This document shows positions 9,635 through 17,483 of a stretch of 64,000 nt of DNA, piece after piece. The notes beneath the pieces are model-generated. The model saw only the letters and a list, made by a program, of their open reading frames with translations. It was not told the DNA's origin and did no database searches. Source of the DNA: Flavobacterium flevense (lineage in GTDB: Bacteria; Bacteroidota; Bacteroidia; Flavobacteriales; Flavobacteriaceae); assembly GCF_900142775.1 (NCBI RefSeq), contig NZ_FRCC01000002.1, forward strand, positions 62,001 to 126,000, written 5' to 3'. The position numbers and the translations under genes were made by a program. Position 1 is the first letter of the stretch, and each line of letters opens with the position of its first letter.

Positions 9635-9908
9635 GTAGCGTTTGTAACGTACATAATCAAAACACAAATAACCTGAATATATTCCGTACCTACGGCACTA
9701 AAACAAATTATCGTCAATTTTGGATGGATTAAAATCCATCCCTACAAAATATATCGAGCCTACGGCTCTTAGATAGCATGCTATACAACGTATTGAATTT
9801 CTAAACCAGATTTTCACAAAAAGTTCCGTAGGAACGATCCATGTTGTAGCCCCGAAATTTATTTCGGGGGAAACATGATACACATTAGAAAGTCCCGTAG
9901 GGACGATA
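9635..9908. repeat. Hairpin-rich intergenic repeat, unit 2
   Basis: Second unit of the tandem pair, with the same palindromes in the same order (ATCCATCC, GAGCC-TAC-GGCTC, GTTCC-GTA-GGAAC, CCCCGAAAT/ATTTCGGGG, GTCCC-GTA-GGGAC). Sequence between the palindromes is less conserved than the palindromes themselves. Confidence 0.75.
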
Positions 9909-10012
9909 CATCCAGCGGTAATTTATTAAACCTTCGTGAATCTCTGTGTTTTGTTAGTGTGGCTTTGTGAAACAAACCTTTTTCGATAAAAAACGATAAT
10001 TACACTACGCCC

Positions 10013-10092
10013 TAGCCCCGATAGAAATGAAAATCCTTATTGTTTTTCCTTTAAAAACAATAAGATTGAAATGTATAGCGGGATTGAGCTCC
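10013..10092 (+). other. Structured repeat element, copy 1 (possible ncRNA)
   Basis: Starts TAGCCCCGATAGAAATG and ends ATAGCGGGATTGAGCTCC. Between lies a 12-bp perfect hairpin (10036-10047 with 10053-10064, loop CCTTT). The same layout recurs at 24586-24681 with a different but equally perfect hairpin, which argues that structure is selected. It may belong to a known flavobacterial RNA family such as Flavo-1; I could not confirm that. The strand is assigned from the shared orientation only. Confidence 0.5.
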
Positions 10093-10132
10093 TAATTGAA
10101 TGGATTGGGTTTACTGCTTTGAAAAAATGAAT

Positions 10133-10140
10133 TATATTTG
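10133..10140 (+). promoter_or_regulatory. -7 promoter element of asnS (TATATTTG)
   Basis: Exact TAnnTTTG match 43 bases upstream of the chosen asnS ATG at 10183. It overlaps the ATG-proximal part of a longer in-frame extension, supporting the downstream start. Confidence 0.6.
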
Positions 10141-10182
10141 TGTCATAGAAACAGTATTATTTTAATCAATATTGATACACCA

Positions 10183-11616
10183 ATGAGGCATACTAAAGTT
10201 AAAGACTTACTTAGCAGCACTACTACGCTTCATGAAGTAAACGCTAAAGGCTGGGTTAGAACTTTTAGAAACAATCAATTTATTGCTTTGAATGACGGTT
10301 CTACCATCAACAACATCCAATGTGTGGTGGATTTTGAAAATACAGCCGACGAAATTTTAAAAAGAATCACTACCGGAGCAGCTGTTTCGGTAACGGGAAC
10401 TTTGGTTGAAAGCAAAGGAGCGGGTCAGAAATATGAAATTAAGGTTGCCCAACTGGAAATTCTGGGCGATTCGGATCCGGAGAAATTCCCGATGCAACCT
10501 AAAAAACATTCTCTTGAATTTTTGCGTGAAAATGCGCATTTACGTGTGAGAACCAATGCTTTTGGGGCAATTATGAGAGTGCGTTCGGTATTGTCATTTG
10601 CAGTACATAATTATTTTCAGCAAAAAGGGTTTGTGTATGTCAACACGCCCATCATTACGGGTGCCGATGCTGAGGGTGCCGGCGAAATGTTTCAGGTGAC
10701 TTCGTTACCAATAGACCATTTGCCAAAAAATGAAGAAGGAAACATTGATTATAAGAAAGATTTCTTTGGGAAACATACTAATTTAACGGTTTCAGGTCAG
10801 CTGGAAGGGGAAACTTTTGCAATGGCTTTGGGACAGATATATACTTTTGGCCCTACATTCAGAGCGGAGAATTCGAATACTTCCCGCCATTTGGCTGAGT
10901 TCTGGATGATTGAGCCTGAAGTGGCTTTTAATGATTTGGATGCCAATATGGATTTGGCCGAAGATTTTATTCAGTATGTAATCAAATATGCTTTAGACCA
11001 TTGTGGAGATGATTTGAAGTTCTTAGAAGGAAGACTTTTAGAAGAAGAAAAATCAAAACCACAGGCGGAAAGAAGCGAAATGACTTTGTTAGAAAAGTTG
11101 AATTTTGTTCTGGAAAACAATTTCAAACGCGTTTCTTATACCGAAGCGATTGACATTTTGAGAGATTCCACTCCCAACAAAAAGAAAAAATTTCAATATA
11201 TCATTGACGAATGGGGTGCCGATTTACAAAGTGAACACGAGCGTTACCTGGTAGAAAAACATTTTAAATGTCCGGTAATTCTGTTTGATTATCCGGCTAA
11301 AATAAAAGCGTTTTACATGCGTTTAAACGAAGACGGAAAAACCGTTCGTGCGATGGATATTCTTTTTCCGGGAATAGGAGAAATCGTAGGAGGTTCACAA
11401 AGAGAAGAACGTTTTGATGTTTTGGTCGAAAAAATGAAAGCCTTAGGAATTGACGAAGAGGAATTATGGTGGTACCTGGATACCCGAAGATTTGGTAGTG
11501 CGGTTCACTCCGGTTTTGGACTGGGATTTGAAAGATTAGTGCTTTTTGTAACCGGAATGACTAATATTCGTGACGTAATCCCGTTTCCGAGAACACCGGG
11601 AAATGCAGAGTTTTAA
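10183..11616 (+). CDS. asnS: Asparagine--tRNA ligase
   Basis: 477 residues, the usual length for bacterial AsnRS. It charges tRNA-Asn with asparagine in the cytoplasm. The N-terminal OB-fold anticodon-binding domain (residues ~1-110, [18 protein letters not shown]) leads into the class II catalytic core. Motif 2 is visible as [20 protein letters not shown], and motif 3 near the C-terminus as [17 protein letters not shown]. The start at [10 protein letters not shown] was chosen over an in-frame codon 45 bases upstream because family members begin here and the -7 box sits just before. The next gene is a small accessory insert rather than an operon partner. Confidence 0.97.
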   Translation: MRHTKVKDLLSSTTTLHEVNAKGWVRTFRNNQFIALNDGSTINNIQCVVDFENTADEILKRITTGAAVSVTGTLVESKGAGQKYEIKVAQLEILGDSDPEKFPMQPKKHSLEFLRENAHLRVRTNAFGAIMRVRSVLSFAVHNYFQQKGFVYVNTPIITGADAEGAGEMFQVTSLPIDHLPKNEEGNIDYKKDFFGKHTNLTVSGQLEGETFAMALGQIYTFGPTFRAENSNTSRHLAEFWMIEPEVAFNDLDANMDLAEDFIQYVIKYALDHCGDDLKFLEGRLLEEEKSKPQAERSEMTLLEKLNFVLENNFKRVSYTEAIDILRDSTPNKKKKFQYIIDEWGADLQSEHERYLVEKHFKCPVILFDYPAKIKAFYMRLNEDGKTVRAMDILFPGIGEIVGGSQREERFDVLVEKMKALGIDEEELWWYLDTRRFGSAVHSGFGLGFERLVLFVTGMTNIRDVIPFPRTPGNAEF

Positions 11617-11629
11617 GACTCGAGGATTT

Positions 11630-11650
11630 GCCACGAAGACACGAAGACCC
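11630..11650 (+). repeat. Left CCACGAAGACACGAAG repeat of the GxxExxY cassette
   Basis: GCCACGAAGACACGAAGA is an imperfect inverted copy of the right-hand element at 12115-12139, with about 19 of 25 positions matching in an ungapped comparison. Confidence 0.55.
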
Positions 11651-11715
11651 TAAGCTTTTTTAAATTAAAAAAAGATTTTATTTCGGAAAATAGAATTTGC
11701 CGATAAAAACAGAAT

Positions 11716-12111
11716 ATGATTACAGAAAGAACCGAAGCCATTGCAAAAATCGTAGTTAATTCTGCGTTCAAAGTTCATAAGGAACTTGGGCCTGGTTTGC
11801 TGGAAAGGGTTTATGAAATATGTTTAGCTCATGAAATCGTAAAAGCGGGACTAGATGTAAAAAGACAGATTGATATTCCAATTATTTATGATGGTATTGA
11901 ATTCAGTGAAGGTTTACGATTGGATTTATTAGTTGAAGATTCTATCATTATTGAAGTAAAAGCAGTCGAACAAATAAATCCTGTTTGGGATGCTCAAATT
12001 ATAAGCCATTTGAAATTATTAAATAAAGATTTGGGCTTTTTAATTAATTTTAATGTACCATTGATAAAAAACGGTATTAAAAGATTTATCAACTCAAAAA
12101 AACAATATTAA
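11716..12111 (+). CDS. GxxExxY family protein (PD-(D/E)XK nuclease-like)
   Basis: 131 residues, the normal size of this family. The name-giving motif is GLLERVY (residues ~36-42). A nuclease-type triad follows as LRLDLLVEDSIIIEVKAVE, with the Asp and the E-x-K expected for a PD-(D/E)XK fold. No experimental role is established for the family. The gene is inserted between asnS and rpoN, and the segment is bracketed by inverted CCAC-type repeats at 11630-11650 and 12115-12139, suggesting a transferable cassette. Confidence 0.85.
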   Translation: MITERTEAIAKIVVNSAFKVHKELGPGLLERVYEICLAHEIVKAGLDVKRQIDIPIIYDGIEFSEGLRLDLLVEDSIIIEVKAVEQINPVWDAQIISHLKLLNKDLGFLINFNVPLIKNGIKRFINSKKQY

Positions 12112-12114
12112 AAA

Positions 12115-12139
12115 CTTTGTGCCTTTGTGCCTTAGTGGC
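12115..12139 (-). repeat. Right inverted repeat of the GxxExxY cassette
   Basis: On the minus strand it reads GCCACTAAGGCACAAAGG, matching the left copy at 11630. It starts 3 bases after the GxxExxY stop codon. Confidence 0.55.
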
Positions 12140-12163
12140 TAAAAATAAATTAGTGCCTTAACT

Positions 12164-13624
12164 ATGCTAAAGCAATTCTTAAATTTAAAATTATCACAAA
12201 AATTATCTCCACAGCAAATTCAGCTGATGAAGTTAATTCAATTGCCTACGCAAGCCTTTGAGCAACGTCTTTTAGAAGAAATGAATGAAAACCCGGCATT
12301 GGAAACCGGAAAAGAAGAAGAGGAATACGAAAAAGACGAATACGATAATGATGAGTATGATGATTATGATGACTCCGAAAGCATTGATGCTGACGACATC
12401 AACATTGACGAATATTTAAGTGACGATGACACTCCTGATTATAAAACTCAGGCTAATAATTACAGTGATGACGATGAATCACGCGAGTCGCCACTGGCTG
12501 CACCTATTAGTTTTCATCAGGATTTAATCAATCAGCTGAACACCTTTATCTTAGACGATCACGAAAGAGAAATTGCCGAATTTCTGGTAGGAAGCATCGA
12601 TGACATGGGTTACATTCGTCGCAGCATTCCTGATATTGTTGACGATATGGCTTTTACACAGGGCATTTATACCGATGAAAATATGGTAGAACGCATGTTG
12701 CAGGTCATTCATCAGTTAGAACCTTCGGGAGTTGGTGCCCGAGATTTACAGGAATGTTTATTATTGCAATTAAAACACAAAACACCAACAGACTCGGTGG
12801 AATTAGCGGCAGATATTATAGAAAATCAGTTTGATGCTTTTACCAAAAAACATTACGACAAACTGATTCAGAAATACAATATTTCGAATGAGCAACTTAA
12901 AAAAGCCATTCACGAAATAGAAAAACTAAACCCAAAACCGGGTGGCGGTTTTACCGGTAACAACAAAGTTACCGAAAATGTAGTCCCTGATTTTGCCATT
13001 CGGATTATTGATAATGAATTAGAATTGAGTCTGAATGGGCGAAATGCTCCTTCCCTGCATGTTTCTAAGGATTATCAGGAAATGATGCAGACATACAAAG
13101 ATTCCCGCGATAAATCAAATTCCCAAAAAGAAGCGGTACAGTTTATCAAACAAAAACTGGATTCGGCCAAATGGTTTATTGATGCGATAAAACAACGTCA
13201 GGAAACCCTTTTTGTGACTATGAATGCCATCATGCATTATCAGGAAGAATATTTCTTAGATGGCGATGAGACCAAACTGAAACCGATGATTTTAAAAGAC
13301 ATTGCTGATATTGTAGGACTGGATATTTCGACCGTTTCGCGTGTGGCTAACAGTAAATATGTAGAAACTCCTTATGGAACTAAATTAATAAAGGAATTTT
13401 TCTCAGAAGCCATGAAAAATGATCAGGGAGAAGATGTTTCAACATTAGAGATTAAAAAAATTCTTCAGAATATTATTGAAGAAGAAGATAAGAAAAAACC
13501 ACTTCCTGACGATCAACTGGCTGAATTATTAAAAGATAAAGGCTATCCTATTGCCCGAAGAACTATTGCTAAATATAGAGAACAACTGGATATTCCGGTA
13601 GCCAGAATGCGAAAGAAGATATAA
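12164..13624 (+). CDS. rpoN: RNA polymerase sigma-54 factor
   Basis: 486 residues. Region I begins LKLSQKLSPQQIQLMKLIQLP (a Gln/Leu-rich activator-contact segment). It is followed by a very acidic region II (residues ~48-105, rich in Asp/Glu/Tyr), then the core-binding and HTH domains. The C-terminal RpoN box is ARRTIAKYREQL. Sigma-54 needs an AAA+ activator to open promoters, and a matching activator is encoded at 58048-59382. It likely shares no operon with the GxxExxY cassette upstream. A terminator-like hairpin at 13681-13714 lies just after it. Confidence 0.96.
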   Translation: MLKQFLNLKLSQKLSPQQIQLMKLIQLPTQAFEQRLLEEMNENPALETGKEEEEYEKDEYDNDEYDDYDDSESIDADDINIDEYLSDDDTPDYKTQANNYSDDDESRESPLAAPISFHQDLINQLNTFILDDHEREIAEFLVGSIDDMGYIRRSIPDIVDDMAFTQGIYTDENMVERMLQVIHQLEPSGVGARDLQECLLLQLKHKTPTDSVELAADIIENQFDAFTKKHYDKLIQKYNISNEQLKKAIHEIEKLNPKPGGGFTGNNKVTENVVPDFAIRIIDNELELSLNGRNAPSLHVSKDYQEMMQTYKDSRDKSNSQKEAVQFIKQKLDSAKWFIDAIKQRQETLFVTMNAIMHYQEEYFLDGDETKLKPMILKDIADIVGLDISTVSRVANSKYVETPYGTKLIKEFFSEAMKNDQGEDVSTLEIKKILQNIIEEEDKKKPLPDDQLAELLKDKGYPIARRTIAKYREQLDIPVARMRKKI

Positions 13625-13680
13625 TTATTCGTTTAAAAGAATACGTCTAAAAGCTCTGTGAGACAAAAAAACACAACAAA

Positions 13681-13714
13681 AAAAGGCTGTTTCAAATTCA
13701 TGAAACTGCCTTTT
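13681..13714. terminator. Bidirectional terminator between rpoN and the lipoprotein gene
   Basis: AAAAGGC-t-GTTTCA pairs with TGAAAC-t-GCCTTTT across a 6-base loop, with A-runs before and T-runs after. It serves convergent genes on either side. Confidence 0.7.
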
Positions 13715-13732
13715 CTATATTAAAATTTTACT

Positions 13733-14152
13733 TTATTCCGTTTTCTTACCATCGATAATAGCTCCTGTACCAGCACCTACACCAGCACCTGCTAAACCAC
13801 CAATAATGGCACCGGTTCCTTTTTTCTTACTGATAATGGCTCCCGTTGCAGCACCTACACCAGCACCAATAACGGCTCCTTTAGCAGTACTACTCCATTT
13901 TTTTCTTTCTGCCGGAGTTTGAGCTGCAGCAGGTGTTGTATTATTAATCACCGTTACCTCTTTCTCCTTAGCTGCTTTTTCAGCTTCTTGTTTAGCCATT
14001 TCTATTTTCATGGAATCAATGGTTTTTTGTTTGACCATTTCCATTTTCATTGAATCAATACTTGCTTGCTTATCGTCTAAAACACCAGCTGAATCTGCTT
14101 TTTTACAAGAAAAGATCATCAAAGAAGCTACCATTACATAAATAAATTTCAT
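13733..14152 (-). CDS. Glycine-zipper lipoprotein
   Basis: 139 residues. The signal peptide ends in a lipobox (LMIFSC, Cys16), so it is a lipoprotein. A Lys/Met/Glu-rich helical repeat (MKMEMVKQ ... MKIEMAKQ, residues ~34-65) follows. The C-terminal third is a glycine zipper (GAVIGAGVGAATGAIISKKKG and a second copy), as in YmgG/Omp-type glycine-zipper domains that insert in or associate with membranes. The precise role is unknown. A -7 element is at 14183-14190. Confidence 0.8.
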   Translation of the reverse strand: MKFIYVMVASLMIFSCKKADSAGVLDDKQASIDSMKMEMVKQKTIDSMKIEMAKQEAEKAAKEKEVTVINNTTPAAAQTPAERKKWSSTAKGAVIGAGVGAATGAIISKKKGTGAIIGGLAGAGVGAGTGAIIDGKKTE

Positions 14153-14182
14153 GACTTAGATTTTTTTAAAATTAATTACTTA

Positions 14183-14190
14183 CAAAGATA
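14183..14190 (-). promoter_or_regulatory. -7 promoter element (TATCTTTG)
   Basis: TAnnTTTG match on the minus strand, 31 bases upstream of the glycine-zipper lipoprotein ATG. Confidence 0.45.
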
Positions 14191-14256
14191 CGAAGAGGTA
14201 TAACGCAGGTATTACAAGATTTATTTAATTTATTATATAATTTAAATTTCAGGTGT

Positions 14257-14847
14257 CTATTCTTCCTGACTTTTTTGCATTGCCTCAAAGTAAGCAGCTC
14301 GGCTTAAAGGCTCATATTCCTCTGTTTCACCTAACATCACTAATTTATCATTAGCTGTTTTTCTAAAACTGTAATGGGCTAAGTTTCCGGTTCTGGTACA
14401 TACCGCATGAACTTTGGTTACATATTCGGCAGTTGCCATTAAAGCAGGCATGGGACCAAAGGGATTTCCTTTAAAATCCATATCTAATCCGGCAACAATC
14501 ACGCGGATTCCCTGATTGGCCAGATTGTTGCAAACCGTGATGATCTCATCGTCAAAAAACTGTGCTTCGTCAATTCCTACCACATCACATCCCTGAGCCA
14601 GAATAGCAATATTTGCTGCAGCGGGAACCGGAGTAGATCTGATTTCATTATAATCATGAGAGACCACCCTGTCCTGATGGTAACGGGTATCGACTTCGGG
14701 TTTGAAAATTTCTATTTTTTGTTTGGCAAACTGGGCTCTTTTTAAACGGCGAATCAATTCTTCTGTTTTACCCGAAAACATGGAACCGCAAATTACTTCA
14801 ATCCACCCAAATTGCTCTTTATGATTTACTGTATTTTCGAGAAACAT
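14257..14847 (-). CDS. tdk: Thymidine kinase (type II)
   Basis: 196 residues. It phosphorylates thymidine to dTMP with ATP in the salvage pathway. The P-loop is GSMFSGKTEEL (residues ~21-31). A Walker-B-like segment is VVGIDEAQFFDD, with the catalytic Glu, and the lasso domain carries AVCTRTGNLAHYSFRK. In most type II enzymes four Cys bind zinc; here only the first remains (CTRT for CxxC, and LSRAA where CRxC is expected). The substitution appears to be a lineage trait rather than damage, since the frame is intact. Confidence 0.95.
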   Translation of the reverse strand: MFLENTVNHKEQFGWIEVICGSMFSGKTEELIRRLKRAQFAKQKIEIFKPEVDTRYHQDRVVSHDYNEIRSTPVPAAANIAILAQGCDVVGIDEAQFFDDEIITVCNNLANQGIRVIVAGLDMDFKGNPFGPMPALMATAEYVTKVHAVCTRTGNLAHYSFRKTANDKLVMLGETEEYEPLSRAAYFEAMQKSQEE

Positions 14848-15062
14848 TTTGTATTTTTCTAACTTAAAAAATGAATAGTTTTTATTACTTTGTAAACTTA
14901 TAAACCGGCTTAAGATTTCATACTTTTACGCTTTCTCAAAAGTAGAAAATTTTTAGCAATTTGAGAGTTTGTATCTGCTTTATTAAAAAGCATTTATTCA
15001 AATTTTTCTTTGTACAATAAACAAAAGTCATTCGCCAAAACACATACTATAATTTAACTATT

Positions 15063-16127
15063 ATGAAAAAAAGATTAGAAGCCGATTTAATTAGCATCGC
15101 TCACCGAATTTTACAAATCAAAGACAAATCTGATGTTAGCCAATTGTATTTGGAAACCCAAAAACTATATGAAAAGCTGTCCGTTTTAAAATTTGTAGAA
15201 GAAAATTACAGCGATGCAAAACCTACCATTGGCAGCTATAGTGAAATTGAAAAAGAAGTGGAAGGATTTTATGACAAAGAAGCTTCTCTTCCTGTTGAAA
15301 CTCAAATAGAGATGAATGAAAGCAATTTGTATCCAAATACTGAAGAAGCGGTTGCTGAAAATGAAGAAGAAATAACGGAGCCTGAAACAACTATTGACGA
15401 AGAAGTTACCGATGAAGAAATAGTAGCAGAAGACGAGGAAAATGAAGAGGAAAATGAAGAGGATGAGGATGACGAATTAGTTTCTGTTGAAGAAACTGAG
15501 ACTGAAGACAATACTATTGAGTTCCATGAATCAGAACCTGAAATGGAAGAAGAAGACGAAACTGAAGAGGATGAAACTGAAGAGGATGAAGCTGAAGAAG
15601 AGGAAAAATTCACAGCCGCATTTGAATTAACAGCAGAAGACGAAGATGAGCAAGAAGAAAAACAAGAAGAGGAAGAAGTTAAAAAACCTGAAACGGTACA
15701 AATTTCATTTGAAGACTTGTTAGGTTTAAACTATAACGAACCTGAATTTGTAAAAGTAGATGATGTAGCAGCTCCTCCCGCTGAAAATATTGTTTTTGAA
15801 CCAATTGAACCAGCAGAAAGTCCTGTACAAAAAGCGGTTGAAAATACTGAAAAAACGACTTCAAAACCAACTTCCTTAAACGATAAATTTTCAAAAGAAA
15901 AAGGAATAGATATTGATTTAAACGACAGGATTGCCTTTGTCAAACATCTTTTTGGCAACAGTAATGAAGATTACAACCGTGTTATGAATCAATTGATTAC
16001 CTACGATAATTTTTATGAAACCAAAAGTTTTATAGATGAGATGGTAAAACCCGATTACAATAACTGGGAAGGTAAAGAAGAATATGAAGAACGTTTTATG
16101 GAAATAATTGAAAAAAAATTCCTTTAA
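15063..16127 (+). CDS. Acidic low-complexity protein of unknown function
   Basis: 354 residues, function not recognised. The first ~65 residues are a basic/helical segment (MKKRLEADLISIAHRILQIK). Residues ~85-225 are almost entirely Glu/Asp/Thr/Val low complexity and must be disordered. The last ~75 residues form a conserved-looking helical domain (DLNDRIAFVKHLFGNSNEDY ... WEGKEEYEERFMEIIEKKF). There is no signal peptide. It is 17 bases upstream of rsmI and likely co-transcribed with it. The C-terminal block is the part to search with. The reverse strand of the acidic tract is open, but is a shadow. Confidence 0.75.
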   Translation: MKKRLEADLISIAHRILQIKDKSDVSQLYLETQKLYEKLSVLKFVEENYSDAKPTIGSYSEIEKEVEGFYDKEASLPVETQIEMNESNLYPNTEEAVAENEEEITEPETTIDEEVTDEEIVAEDEENEEENEEDEDDELVSVEETETEDNTIEFHESEPEMEEEDETEEDETEEDEAEEEEKFTAAFELTAEDEDEQEEKQEEEEVKKPETVQISFEDLLGLNYNEPEFVKVDDVAAPPAENIVFEPIEPAESPVQKAVENTEKTTSKPTSLNDKFSKEKGIDIDLNDRIAFVKHLFGNSNEDYNRVMNQLITYDNFYETKSFIDEMVKPDYNNWEGKEEYEERFMEIIEKKFL

Positions 16128-16144
16128 AAACAACATTCTGATTT

Positions 16145-16870
16145 ATGTCAAAATTATATATCGTTCCCACGCCTATAGGTAATCTTGAAGACATGACTTT
16201 TAGAGCCATCCGGATTTTAAAAGAAGCCGATTTGATTCTTGCCGAAGACACGCGTACCAGCGGAAAACTCTTAAAACATTTTGAGATTAGCACGCACATG
16301 CACAGCCATCACATGCATAACGAGCATAAAACCATCGAAAATGTAATTGCCCGATTGAAAGCCGGCGAGAACATTGCTCTGATTTCTGATGCAGGAACAC
16401 CCGCTATTTCTGATCCCGGTTTTTTATTGACACGCGCTTGTGTCGAAAACGGAATTGCTGTAGAATGCCTTCCGGGTGCTACGGCTTTTGTTCCGGCTTT
16501 GGTAAATAGTGGTTTACCCAATGACAAATTTATTTTCGAAGGTTTTCTACCGGAGAAAAAAGGCCGCCAAACCCGATATTTAGAATTAGCCGAAGAAACC
16601 AGAACGATGATTTTGTATGTTTCTCCACATAAATTAGTGAAAACTTTAGCTGAGTTTGTGACTTATTTTGGCGAAGACCGCCAAATATGCGTTTCCCGAG
16701 AACTCTCAAAACTACACGAGGAAAACCGAAGAGGAACTGCTAAAGAAGTGTTAGCTCACTTTGAAAAAACAGCACCGCGAGGCGAAATTGTTGTGGTTGT
16801 AGCTGGAAAAACCATTGTAAAAGAAGCCAAAAAGAATAAATTTTCGAAAGACGAAGAAAAAGAAGAATAA
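16145..16870 (+). CDS. rsmI: 16S rRNA (cytidine-1402-2'-O)-methyltransferase
   Basis: 241 residues. It transfers a methyl group from SAM to the ribose of C1402 in the ribosomal P site. The N-terminus is diagnostic (LYIVPTPIGNLEDMTFRAI), followed by the tetrapyrrole-methylase-like core with EDTRTSGKLLKHF, ALISDAGTPAISDPGF and LPGATAFVPALVNSGLP. It is shorter than the E. coli protein because the C-terminal extension is reduced. The upstream acidic protein gene is 17 bases away. Confidence 0.95.
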   Translation: MSKLYIVPTPIGNLEDMTFRAIRILKEADLILAEDTRTSGKLLKHFEISTHMHSHHMHNEHKTIENVIARLKAGENIALISDAGTPAISDPGFLLTRACVENGIAVECLPGATAFVPALVNSGLPNDKFIFEGFLPEKKGRQTRYLELAEETRTMILYVSPHKLVKTLAEFVTYFGEDRQICVSRELSKLHEENRRGTAKEVLAHFEKTAPRGEIVVVVAGKTIVKEAKKNKFSKDEEKEE

Positions 16871-16877
16871 AAGTTCA

Positions 16878-16933
16878 GCCACAGATTAAAAGTATTAACA
16901 CAAATTAAAATCCTTAAAATTTTAATCTGTGGC
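16878..16933. repeat. Inverted repeat GCCACAGATTAAAA / TTTTAATCTGTGGC
   Basis: Two perfect 14-bp arms (16878-16891 and 16920-16933) surround 28 AT-rich bases, between rsmI and the HopJ gene. The CCAC-start pattern resembles the repeats at 11630, 12115 and 35046. A GTG inside the right arm lies in frame with the HopJ gene but is not a likely start. Confidence 0.65.
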
Positions 16934-16952
16934 AAAAAATAAAATTAAAACC

Positions 16953-17297
16953 ATGAGCATACAAGCCTTTTTAGAGAAACTAAAACAAACACCTGAAACC
17001 ATTACTTTTCCCGAAACAATCGCAGTAATAGAAGAAAATTACAACTTTACTCCTACTGCTTTTCAAAACGGAAATACCCATAATGCTGCAGGAACCAATT
17101 CCGGTTCTTGTAAATTATTTGCTTTTGCCCAATTACAAAACTTATCTCAATCTGAAACCTTAGCTTGCTTTGGTGCTTTTTACCGTGATGAAGTTTTAGG
17201 AGATCCGGAAGGAACAAATCATCAAAACATCAGAAACTTTATGATTCATGGTTGGGACGGAATCCAGTTTGAAGGAACAGCTTTAGAGTTGAAATAA
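16953..17297 (+). CDS. HopJ type III effector family protein
   Basis: 114 residues from the ATG at 16953 (MSIQAFLEKLKQTPETITF). The sequence follows the HopJ family through FTPTAFQNG, GTNSGSCKLFAFAQL, TLACFGAFYRDEVL and the C-terminal MIHGWDGIQF. The family name comes from a Pseudomonas effector, but members are widespread in bacteria without type III secretion, so an effector role is not implied. No type III genes are in view. The function in this host is unknown. Confidence 0.85.
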   Translation: MSIQAFLEKLKQTPETITFPETIAVIEENYNFTPTAFQNGNTHNAAGTNSGSCKLFAFAQLQNLSQSETLACFGAFYRDEVLGDPEGTNHQNIRNFMIHGWDGIQFEGTALELK

Positions 17298-17397
17298 AAA
17301 TTTAGATTTCAGAATGTAGATTTTAGATTTCTACATTTTGGAATTTAAAATCAAAATTAAAACAAATTGTTATCTTCATTCAACAGAATTTTATGAA

Positions 17398-17454
17398 AAT
17401 TGTTAATTACAAACAACAAAAAACACACTTTTATGTTGTTTATAATTAACAATT
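17398..17454. promoter_or_regulatory. 21-bp inverted repeat in the promoter of the AAA ATPase gene
   Basis: The left arm 17398-17418 (AATTGTTAATTACAAACAAC and one more base) and the right arm 17434-17454 match at 20 of 21 positions, with a 15-bp spacer. The right arm covers the TTG of a promoter-like pair, so it is placed as an operator or as a leader hairpin would be. Confidence 0.7.
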
Positions 17455-17465
17455 TAGTATTTTTG
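17436..17465 (+). promoter_or_regulatory. Promoter TTG-N19-TATTTTTG for the AAA ATPase gene
   Basis: A TTG at 17436-17438 and a TAnnTTTG match at 17458-17465 are separated by 19 bases, as expected for Flavobacterium promoters. The ATG at 17484 follows 18 bases later. Confidence 0.55.
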
Positions 17466-17483
17466 TGTCAAATTTTTATCAAA

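Noticed and set aside
9514..9883. Two short minus-strand open frames of 60-70 codons
   Set aside because: They are translations of the repeat units and share its palindromes; no start context and no family.
9344..9908. Possible CRISPR array
   Set aside because: Only two long units, each with several different palindromes; no short direct repeat with unique spacers and no cas genes.
15302..15613. Antisense Ser-rich open frame
   Set aside because: It is the reverse of the Glu/Asp codon tract in the acidic protein gene (GAA/GAT read backwards gives Ser codons).
16953..17297. Type III effector because of HopJ name
   Set aside because: The family is widespread in bacteria without type III systems and no secretion genes are in the window.
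17313..17337. Terminator after the HopJ gene
   Set aside because: AATGTAGA/TCTACATT pairs, but the stem is short and AT-rich and lacks a T-run of the usual length.
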